DNA from: JAISST01 sp050434145 | GTDB taxonomy: Bacteria > Fusobacteriota > Fusobacteriia > Fusobacteriales > Fusobacteriaceae | Length of the DNA stretch: 43,775 nt | Direction: 5' to 3' | Assembly (NCBI RefSeq): GCF_050434145.1 | Contig: NZ_JBNPVX010000023.1 | Coordinates: forward strand, 1-43,775 | Shown: one piece after another, positions 18,081 to 25,815 of the stretch | How positions within the stretch are numbered: position 1 is the first letter of the stretch | Layout of the letters: every line of letters begins with the position of its first letter | Notes under the pieces: generated by a model | What the model was told of the DNA's origin: nothing | What the model saw: the letters and a program-made list of their open reading frames with translations, nothing else | Database searches by the model: none | Position numbers and translations under genes: made by a program

Positions 18081-19043
18081 TTATTTTTTATTATTTTTTC
18101 TTTGAAACTCCAAATGTTCTTGATATTTTTTGCTGAAAAAATGTCTTCCCCCTTCACCTGTTGCTACAAAAAATAGGTAATCAGTATCAGCTGGATTATA
18201 TGCAGCACTTACTGATATTGTCGTAGGATTGCATATTGGTGCTGGTGGTAATCCTTTATTTTTATATGTATTATATGGTGATTTTACTTCCAAGTCTTTA
18301 TATAACATTCTTCTTTTTTCGTAATTATAAATATAATTCACTGTAGCATCTGATGCTAACACCATATTTATTTTTAATCTATTATAGAATACTGATGCCA
18401 TTATAGGTTTTTCATCATTGACCTTTGCCTCTCTTTCAAGTATTGATGCCATTACTAGCTTTTTATAAAATTCTTCCTTATCTGTATATTTATCTGGCGG
18501 AAATCTCCTTAAAAACTCATTTAAAAATATATTTATAATCATTTTTTCATTGGCATATTCAGGTATATAATAAGTTTCTGGATAAAAATATCCTTCAAAA
18601 TTCCCTTCTGGAGTTTTATACGGAAAATCATTGATGTTTTTTAATTCTGCATAAAATTTATCTTTATCAATCTTACCATCTTTTTCAAAAATCGCTATAA
18701 TTTGGGCTATAGTATAACCTTCTGGAACTGTAACTTTATATGCTTTTTCTTTTCCTTTTTCTAATACATCAATTAATTCAATAGCATTCATTCTATTATT
18801 TAATGAATAATATCCTGCTTTAATATCTTTTCCACCATTTCTTATATATTTCAGATAAAGTCTAAATGGAATTTCTTTAGATATTTCCAGTTTACTCATA
18901 GACTCTCTTAATGAAACATTACTTTTTATTTCAACAATACCTTTATATTCTCTTGGTCTAAATATTTCATAACATGTATATCCTCCTACACCTATTACTA
19001 CTAAGAAAACGAAATAAACCATTTTTTTTATGAACTTTATCAT
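18081..19043 (-). CDS. mltG: Endolytic murein transglycosylase MltG
   Basis: MltG cleaves nascent glycan strands at the inner membrane and helps set their length. The 320-residue protein has one N-terminal membrane anchor (about residues 8-24). A LysM-like region follows (VTVPEGYTIAQIIAIFEKDG), then the catalytic YceG domain. The catalytic glutamate is E203 in ASILEREA, followed by KPIMASVFYNRLKINM, LASDATVNY, SPYNTYKNKGLPPAPICNP and the late YLFFVATGEGGRHFFS, all family hallmarks. GGAG precedes the ATG. It lies about 200 bp after the helicase gene and 120 bp before tilS. Confidence 0.96.
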   Translation of the reverse strand: MIKFIKKMVYFVFLVVIGVGGYTCYEIFRPREYKGIVEIKSNVSLRESMSKLEISKEIPFRLYLKYIRNGGKDIKAGYYSLNNRMNAIELIDVLEKGKEKAYKVTVPEGYTIAQIIAIFEKDGKIDKDKFYAELKNINDFPYKTPEGNFEGYFYPETYYIPEYANEKMIINIFLNEFLRRFPPDKYTDKEEFYKKLVMASILEREAKVNDEKPIMASVFYNRLKINMVLASDATVNYIYNYEKRRMLYKDLEVKSPYNTYKNKGLPPAPICNPTTISVSAAYNPADTDYLFFVATGEGGRHFFSKKYQEHLEFQRKNNKK

Positions 19044-19211
19044 AAATTCTCCTTATATTATTCTTGTATACTTTTTAGAAATATAAAATCCAAAAAATTC
19101 TCATATCAAACTATATATTGAAATATAATATGTCAACTCTCTACCTGAATTATTTTTTTATAAATGAACTTAGTGAGCAACAAAATATATTTGCAGCACA
19201 CTAGAATCATT

Positions 19212-19247
19212 ATTTTATTGTTTCTTTTATTGTTTCTTTTATTGTTT
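19212..19247. repeat. Three tandem 12-bp repeats after the helicase gene
   Basis: The unit is CTTTTATTGTTT (first copy ATTTTATTGTTT), repeated exactly three times directly downstream of the helicase stop codon. On the minus strand it reads as A-rich AAACAATAAAAG units. It is noncoding and likely prone to slippage. No function is evident. Confidence 0.8.
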
Positions 19248-19250
19248 TAT

Positions 19251-20972
19251 TTATTTATCTTTAGTCTCTTTTGGTGCCCGCGGCTTAGTAGTTTTAGGTT
19301 TATCTTTTGACATTACTGACTTTTTAGTTCCTTCTTTTGTGTTTCTGCTAGTAGTAGATGCTTTTGATTTTCCATCTTCATTTTTTGAACCTTTGCCTTT
19401 TGCCTTTTCAATTAATGGTTTTCTTCGTCCTCTATCTCTGTTAAAAGTATCTACAATTGCTTCTGCTTCCATGAAAGGTGCAGATATAAAAGAGAAGTTT
19501 TCAAATATCTCTACATTTTTTATGTATTTCCCATCTACTCCAGATTTTTCAGTGATTAACTCTACTAATTTCTTTGGAGTCATTTCTTGTTTTCGTCCCA
19601 TTCCAACAAATAATCTGATTTTTCCACTCTTTTCTAAAGAATTATTATGACTTACATTTATTTCTTCATAACTACTCTCATCTAATACATCTTCATATGA
19701 GTGTTTTAATAATGCAGCTACTATTTGGGTAGCATCCTTATCTTTTAATAGTTCACTAGCTATTGTCTCATAAGTTGGATTGGTTCCGACTTCTAATATA
19801 TGCTCTATTTCTTCCATTAATCTTACTTTTTTAGCTTGTATGACATCTTTTACTCTAGGCACATTTTGTCTTTTTATTTCTGTTTTTACAATTCTTTGTA
19901 TTTGAAGTAATCTTCTATATTCTTGTGGGGTAATGAAGGTAATAGCAATCCCTTCTTTCCCAGCTCTACCTGTTCTCCCTATTCTGTGTACATAGCTCTC
20001 TGCCTCTTGAGGTATTGCATAATTTATTACATGTGATAGATCATTAACATCTATTCCTCTTGCTGCAACATCTGTAGCCACTAAAACATTAATTTTTTTA
20101 TTTTTAAATCTTTTTAGTGTATTTTCTCTTCCACTTTGTGTAATATCTCCATGTAATCCTTCGGCACCATAACTTCTATCATTTAATTTTCCTACTACTT
20201 CATTTACATCATTTTTTGTTCTACAAAATACAATTCCATAAAAATCATTAGCCAAATCTATTATTCTGCACAATGCTTCAAATTTATCCCGTTCATGCAC
20301 TTCAAAATATATTTGTTCTGTAAGATCTGTAGTTAGCTCTTGAGCTTTTACAGCTATCTTTTCGTATTCACCCATATGTCTCTCAGCTATTTTTATGATT
20401 TCTTTGGGCATTGTAGCTGAAAAAAACAACATTCTCTTGTCTTTATTTGTATTTCCTAATATTGTTTCTATATCTTCAATAAATCCCATGTTAAGCATTT
20501 CATCGGCTTCATCTAATATGAAAAATTTCAACTTGTCTATTTTTAATATTTTTCTATTCATCAAGTCAATGACTCTTCCAGGAGTTCCTACTACAATATC
20601 TCCACCATGTCTTAATTGCCTTATTTGAAACTCAATAGATTGACCACCATATACAGGTACTACTTTTATTTTTTTGTTTGGGGACAAGCTGTTCATTTCT
20701 TCTGCTACTTGTAAAGCTAATTCTCTCGTAGGTGCTAATATTATAGCCTGAATATTTCCATTTGGTTCTAATTGATCTAATATTGGTAGTGAATAAGCTG
20801 CTGTCTTTCCTGTACCTGTCTGAGCTTGCCCAATCACATCTTTACTTCCATTTAATAATGCTGGTATTGCCATCATTTGTATTGGTGTTGGCTCTTCATA
20901 ACCTTTTTTTGATAAAGTTTTCAGCATTTTTTCCCCTAAACCAAGATTTTTAAATCCTTCTAATTTTTCCAT
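19251..20972 (-). CDS. DEAD-box ATP-dependent RNA helicase (CsdA/DbpA-like)
   Basis: This 573-residue RNA helicase carries all core motifs: a Q motif ending EEPTPIQ, motif I AQTGTGKT (50-57), PTRELA, TPGRVIDL, DEAD (154-157) and SAT. Later come GIVFCRTK, ATDVAARGIDV and HRIGRTGRAG. After the helicase core is a DbpA-type RNA-binding domain (IRLFVGMGRKQEMTPKKLVE through ENFSFISAPFMEAEAIVDTF). A very basic, disordered tail of about 60 residues rich in K, T and P follows. CsdA/DeaD-type enzymes unwind structured RNA in ribosome assembly and at low temperature. Which client RNA it serves here cannot be seen. It lies 25 bases downstream of the DUF3999 gene. Confidence 0.95.
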   Translation of the reverse strand: MEKLEGFKNLGLGEKMLKTLSKKGYEEPTPIQMMAIPALLNGSKDVIGQAQTGTGKTAAYSLPILDQLEPNGNIQAIILAPTRELALQVAEEMNSLSPNKKIKVVPVYGGQSIEFQIRQLRHGGDIVVGTPGRVIDLMNRKILKIDKLKFFILDEADEMLNMGFIEDIETILGNTNKDKRMLFFSATMPKEIIKIAERHMGEYEKIAVKAQELTTDLTEQIYFEVHERDKFEALCRIIDLANDFYGIVFCRTKNDVNEVVGKLNDRSYGAEGLHGDITQSGRENTLKRFKNKKINVLVATDVAARGIDVNDLSHVINYAIPQEAESYVHRIGRTGRAGKEGIAITFITPQEYRRLLQIQRIVKTEIKRQNVPRVKDVIQAKKVRLMEEIEHILEVGTNPTYETIASELLKDKDATQIVAALLKHSYEDVLDESSYEEINVSHNNSLEKSGKIRLFVGMGRKQEMTPKKLVELITEKSGVDGKYIKNVEIFENFSFISAPFMEAEAIVDTFNRDRGRRKPLIEKAKGKGSKNEDGKSKASTTSRNTKEGTKKSVMSKDKPKTTKPRAPKETKDK

Positions 20973-20997
20973 AACACATCCTTAATTAAATTTTATA

Positions 20998-22302
20998 TTA
21001 ATCTTTCTTTTTTGAAAGACTTTTTGCTATATACACTATTAACATAATTGAAAATAGCCCAATAAATAATTTATAAAACAATTGGTCATATCCTTTTGTA
21101 GGTTCTTTACTGCTCTCTATTATTGCTCTTACATACTCTTTTTTGTCTTCTAGTTGTACTTTATCTATTTTTTCCAAAGACTTGTAATAATTACTTATGT
21201 CATACGAAGGTTTTGTTTTAAATTCTTCAGCTCCGTATATGATCCTATATGTTTCTTTATTATCATTGCATGTAAATATTAATCTAGCTGGATAATAAAC
21301 ACCTTGTACTCCACTAATATTAATCGGTTTATCACTTTTATTATTTATTTTTATTACTATTTCTTCTTCTCTATTTGTGTATAGATCTGATATTACTAAA
21401 TTTTCTTTTGTTCCTATTCTATAAATAGAGCCTCTGCCTAAGAGATGACCATAGACTATTCTTTTATCTTGTGAGTCATTACGACTTGAAGAAGAAATAT
21501 TATCAACTAATTTAACGCTAGAGTATATTTCATATTCTCTTTTAAATTCACCTGATGCAGCAAATAATCTTATATTTTTCAATGGTAAAGCTTTTGTTTT
21601 TATTTTTATAAATGTTGAAGTATTATTTGCATTTAACTCACTATTTATATTACTAAAATTCAAAAGACTTTCTTTCTCATTTGTATTTATCAGAAAACTC
21701 TCAACTAAGTTTAGCTTTGCTGAATTAATTACTAATTCTGATGATAATGGCATTTCTAGTTTATAATAAGTATATGAAAGTTTACTCTTGTTTTCAAAAT
21801 CTATTGTAAGATTTTCTTTATTATCAGTTTTGTATAGTTCTCCAGATGTTATATTATACCATTCCCTATTATCATAACTCCCAAGTAGTTTATATTTTGT
21901 AAGAAAATTTTTAGAAGAATTAATTATTAATTGATTACCTAAAATTTCTATGTTATCTACATTTTTGACAAATCTCAAAGTAATTTCTTTAGTTTCTTTT
22001 TTAGCAATGATTTCCTCTACTTTTCCTTCAAATGAATCACTAATTTCCATATCATATTTTGTTTGATATTCTTCTATGACATAAGGAATTTCTTCATCTT
22101 TGGAATTCAATATTCTAATATCACTAAAATTTTCTTTTGAATTTTCATAAATATCTTCAGTAAGATAAAATTCCTTGTATTTACTATCACCATTGATAAT
22201 GACTTGATTATAATATCCTTTTGCATTAATACAAGTAGCCATTATTAGAAACACTAAAATTTTACAAAAATATTTTGGTTTTCTCTCATATTTTCTTATC
22301 AT
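20998..22302 (-). CDS. DUF3999 family protein, exported and membrane-anchored
   Basis: From the ATG at 22302, which has GAGG 6 bases upstream, the protein is 434 residues. An upstream GTG at 22338 would add 12 residues, but I see no Shine-Dalgarno before it. The N-terminus is a signal peptide (core CKILVFLIMATCINA). A large beta-rich extracytoplasmic domain follows (YKEFYLTEDIYE, DIRILNSKDEEIPYVIEEYQ), then one C-terminal membrane helix near LFYKLFIGLFSIMLIVYIAK and a KKKD end. This matches the DUF3999 layout, whose function is unknown. It directly follows a DUF2339 gene; these two families are, to my knowledge, often neighbours, which suggests a joint envelope function. Confidence 0.7.
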   Translation of the reverse strand: MIRKYERKPKYFCKILVFLIMATCINAKGYYNQVIINGDSKYKEFYLTEDIYENSKENFSDIRILNSKDEEIPYVIEEYQTKYDMEISDSFEGKVEEIIAKKETKEITLRFVKNVDNIEILGNQLIINSSKNFLTKYKLLGSYDNREWYNITSGELYKTDNKENLTIDFENKSKLSYTYYKLEMPLSSELVINSAKLNLVESFLINTNEKESLLNFSNINSELNANNTSTFIKIKTKALPLKNIRLFAASGEFKREYEIYSSVKLVDNISSSSRNDSQDKRIVYGHLLGRGSIYRIGTKENLVISDLYTNREEEIVIKINNKSDKPINISGVQGVYYPARLIFTCNDNKETYRIIYGAEEFKTKPSYDISNYYKSLEKIDKVQLEDKKEYVRAIIESSKEPTKGYDQLFYKLFIGLFSIMLIVYIAKSLSKKKD

Positions 22303-22390
22303 ATTTTTCCTCATTACCATACTTTTTTTATTATGCACTTTGATTTTTCTTTTTTACATTACCATTAATCATTAGATTGAATGACTAATA

Positions 22391-22434
22391 AAAGTATTTA
22401 TAATACTTTCATGATGTTATATAGAAAACATCAT
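22391..22434. other. Two small inverted repeats between the DUF2339 and DUF3999 genes
   Basis: AAAGTATT/AATACTTT (22391-22398 and 22402-22409) and ATGATGTT/AACATCAT (22411-22418 and 22427-22434) are adjacent perfect 8-bp stems. Neither has a clean T-tract on the minus strand, so they may be partial transcription attenuators or RNA-processing sites between the two genes. Confidence 0.4.
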
Positions 22435-22485
22435 AAACAGTTCAATATCCATAAAAATAATTATACTTTAAAATTATACTTTAAA

Positions 22486-25400
22486 TTATTCTTTAAATTT
22501 TAATTTTAATTTTTTATTTAATTCTGCCTCTAATTCCTGCTTAATTCTTTCATTTTCTTCTTCTATTAATTTATCTTGCCTTGATTCTTCTTTTACTATT
22601 TCATTTTTTGTAATTATTTTTGTTTCTTTTAATAAATTTTCTTTTTCCTCTTTTGAGAAAATATTTGCTTTTTCTTCATCAGCCTCATCTTTATCAGTTA
22701 TTTTTTTATTAGTTTCAATTTTCTTCTTTTTTACTTTTCTATATTTTTTGTTGTTTATGTATATATACTCATCCTTATCTTCTTTTTTACTCTCTGTTTT
22801 ATCTATTTTCTCTGTTTCTTTTCCTTTATCTTCTTTGTTTTTATCTTCTTTGTTTTTATCTTCTTTGTTTTTATCTTCTTTCTTTATATTCTCAGTTATT
22901 TTCACATCCTGTTTAATTTCTTTTTTCTCTATTTTCTTTTTTTCTATTATCATTTCATTATTTTCTGATCCTTCAATATTTTCATGAGGAGTTTCCTCAT
23001 CAGAATGATTTGGATCATCATCAGGTGTCTCTGATTCCAATTTTTTTAATGCATTTTGATATATCAAAGATACTGCAAGTAATAAAATCCCTGTAACTGC
23101 ATATCCGATTACTCTATAATTTTTATATCTTGAGAAATCCATTATACCCTTCATTGTAAAGATTACTCCTATAAGCAATCCCAATCTTCTCAAACTTTTA
23201 TTAGGGAGTTTGAATCCTTTTCCAACTAGATTTATACATATGATTAGACCAATAATATTAATAATAAGTTGTGATCTTGGTATATTATATTTATGCAGTA
23301 AAAATCCAGATAAAAATATTATATATATAGCTTCTCCAAAAACCCAATATATATTTTTAGGTTTGTTCTTAAATATTAATTTATGCATATCTTCTCGTAA
23401 AATGATGAATATATATAATAATAAAAGTGTTACTAAAAATGGTTCAAATAATATAACTTTCCTGTGTGGGTACTGTATTGGTATTGCAAAATAGACAGCT
23501 AATGTACTAATTACTTCTATAAATACTAAATACCCAATTGAAAACTTATCTTGATATTTTTTTAATTTATAAGTTAGACTTCTTAATAGGTAGACAACCA
23601 CAAATATAATCAAAAGATATTTTGCAACTTCTTTATATTGATAAATTGCAGTATCATCTTTTATTAATAGTGATTTTATTTTTCTTTCTATAAAATGTAC
23701 TATATCAATGAAATCAAAGATTGCTTTCGTTAATGCTAGATATTTTACAATATATCCTACTGGTTTAAATTTTGGATTTTTATTAGTAAAAATTATATTA
23801 TAAAGTCCAAATGATAAGAAAATTACCATAATTTGATTGGAAAAATATGCCCATGGAGCCAATGTTGTTATATATCTTTTTCTGAAAAGTAATTTTGGTA
23901 ATATATTAAAATGTAAATCTACATTGGACGATGTTGGAATATTTGCTATTACTGTAATTGCATATAGTATTATACCACCATATAAAAGTTGTTTATCATT
24001 GTTTTTCTTAGCAAGAATATAAATCAAAATAGCTTCTGCTCCCCATGCTAGAGGTAGATAACCCTTTGGAACTAATACTGGTACTACCACTATAAAACTA
24101 GCAAGTCCCATATAAATAAACACTTTAGATAAATTATATATTTTTAATCTATCAGCTAATAATAAGTATATTATCCCAACTACTAAGAATACAGCTGCTT
24201 TTTCTGATGTAGAAATTTTTCCAACATAAGCTAGTATATTTATACTTATAAATTTTACAAATAAATTAATCCCTAGGAAAGCATAATCTGATTTATTTTC
24301 TTTTCTATTTTCATGTTCTGCTCCTTTTAGAAAAACATAGCTGTACATTGTTGTAAATGCTAATAAAAATCCATAAATTATATAAATATTTGTCTTTAGC
24401 TCATACATATACTTCATCATAAAGATAGTATTTAATAATCCGATTACAAAACCAGTAATTCTTGCCTGTTTCCAATTTTTCTTCCATGACACTGCAAGAA
24501 CAACAAATTGCAGTATAATTGAATATATAGCTAAATACATTATATTTTCTTTTGGTTGAAGAGAGATAGATGTTCCATATGGTATATAACCACCAATCAA
24601 AGCCATTATTCCAATTAATTGGGAATCGTATTTAAATGACAACACTATAGTTAATGCTGTAAGCATTACTGCAAGAAATAAACCATAGTTCAATGGATAT
24701 AATTTAAAATATGTAGAAGATAATATAGTAGCCATATAAAGTACACCTATACCACCACCCATTATTCCTACTGCATATACCTTTTTTCCTTTTTTGTAAA
24801 GAATACTTCCCCAACCAATGAAAAATATCCCTATTACATAGGCTAATACACTTCTACTATATTTGTTCCTAAATACTCTCACAAAGTGTTCTCTAAAACC
24901 GAATAAGATAGCAAAAAATATACAGACTAAACCACCTATCATAAATCCTTTTAATCCAATTATTTTTTCTAATCCAAAATTTTTCTTTTCTTTCTCATAA
25001 AGGTATTTGTCTTCCTTTTGGTTATATTCAATTTCTATATCTGATGTAAAAAGCTTTATTTCAGAATCAAATTTTTCTGATTCTCTTCGTACTTTTTCTT
25101 TTTCTTCTTCTACCATTTCTTTGACTTCTTCATCTATCTCTTTCAATTTGTGCAAAATTTCAATATTTCTTTCTTTTTGTTCCTGTGGTAATTCACTTTT
25201 TATTTTTCTTATTTTCTCATTTATGTATTTTTGATATTTATCTAATTTTTGAATGAGATTTTTCTCAAAGTCTTCATTTACACCATTTAAGACTGCTGAT
25301 TCAAAAATGCTTATAGTTTCATTTCTCTTTTGAGATTTGACACTTTTTAATTCATCAATTAACATAGCTATTTTTTCTTTTAATTCTTTATTTGATGATT

Positions 25401-25605
25401 GAATTAAACTAAAATCTTTTTCAAGTTTTATTAGTTTCTCTTTTTGAACTTTATTTTCTTCATAAAGTTCAATTTCTCTGGAGTTTTCCATTTCATCTCT
25501 TATTTTTTCAACAGAAAGCAATAATTCTTGACTCGACTTAGACAGTTCTCGTTGTCTTTTTACTAAATCTTCTATTTCTTTCTTTTTATCTATTTGATCA
25601 CTCAT
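22486..25605 (-). CDS. DUF2339 family polytopic membrane protein
   Basis: This 1039-residue protein has three parts. Residues 1 to about 205 are strongly charged and coiled-coil forming. About 215-850 hold more than twenty membrane helices, including the DUF2339 hallmark GGGIGVLYMATILSSTYFKL and then DSQLIGIMALIGGYIP. The last 170 or so residues are a cytoplasmic-type tail of K and E with a KEDKN repeat. The family's biochemical function is unknown. GGAG precedes the ATG and a 17-bp palindrome (25723-25739) lies in the upstream gap. It is followed by the DUF3999 gene. The long coiled coil and tail suggest a scaffold, but that is inference. Confidence 0.88.
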   Translation of the reverse strand: MSDQIDKKKEIEDLVKRQRELSKSSQELLLSVEKIRDEMENSREIELYEENKVQKEKLIKLEKDFSLIQSSNKELKEKIAMLIDELKSVKSQKRNETISIFESAVLNGVNEDFEKNLIQKLDKYQKYINEKIRKIKSELPQEQKERNIEILHKLKEIDEEVKEMVEEEKEKVRRESEKFDSEIKLFTSDIEIEYNQKEDKYLYEKEKKNFGLEKIIGLKGFMIGGLVCIFFAILFGFREHFVRVFRNKYSRSVLAYVIGIFFIGWGSILYKKGKKVYAVGIMGGGIGVLYMATILSSTYFKLYPLNYGLFLAVMLTALTIVLSFKYDSQLIGIMALIGGYIPYGTSISLQPKENIMYLAIYSIILQFVVLAVSWKKNWKQARITGFVIGLLNTIFMMKYMYELKTNIYIIYGFLLAFTTMYSYVFLKGAEHENRKENKSDYAFLGINLFVKFISINILAYVGKISTSEKAAVFLVVGIIYLLLADRLKIYNLSKVFIYMGLASFIVVVPVLVPKGYLPLAWGAEAILIYILAKKNNDKQLLYGGIILYAITVIANIPTSSNVDLHFNILPKLLFRKRYITTLAPWAYFSNQIMVIFLSFGLYNIIFTNKNPKFKPVGYIVKYLALTKAIFDFIDIVHFIERKIKSLLIKDDTAIYQYKEVAKYLLIIFVVVYLLRSLTYKLKKYQDKFSIGYLVFIEVISTLAVYFAIPIQYPHRKVILFEPFLVTLLLLYIFIILREDMHKLIFKNKPKNIYWVFGEAIYIIFLSGFLLHKYNIPRSQLIINIIGLIICINLVGKGFKLPNKSLRRLGLLIGVIFTMKGIMDFSRYKNYRVIGYAVTGILLLAVSLIYQNALKKLESETPDDDPNHSDEETPHENIEGSENNEMIIEKKKIEKKEIKQDVKITENIKKEDKNKEDKNKEDKNKEDKGKETEKIDKTESKKEDKDEYIYINNKKYRKVKKKKIETNKKITDKDEADEEKANIFSKEEKENLLKETKIITKNEIVKEESRQDKLIEEENERIKQELEAELNKKLKLKFKE
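22828..22872 (-). repeat. Three tandem 15-bp repeats coding KEDKN
   Basis: The 15-bp unit ATCTTCTTTGTTTTT is repeated exactly three times inside the DUF2339 gene and encodes K-E-D-K-N units. Because 15 is a multiple of three, slippage would change tail length without breaking the frame. Confidence 0.85.
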
Positions 25606-25722
25606 AGAAACTCCTTCTGAAAAGGTATTTTAGTCAGTTCTTTGACTTATTTTGTATTCATAGAATCATAATTTTACACAATATTAATTTTACTTTTTTA
25701 CCTAGTCATATTATTGAACTTA

Positions 25723-25739
25723 TATACAAAATTTGTATA
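25723..25739. promoter_or_regulatory. 17-bp palindrome upstream of the DUF2339 gene
   Basis: TATACAAA and TTTGTATA flank a single A, a perfect dyad in the 210-bp gap before the DUF2339 gene, about 120 bases before its start. It may be an operator, but an AT-rich palindrome of this size can arise by chance. Confidence 0.3.
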
Positions 25740-25815
25740 ACTTTTTAGCTCTTTTATCATTTTTTAATATTTTTTGTGTTTTTATCACAGATTTTTAGTA
25801 TTGGTTTTTCTGTTT

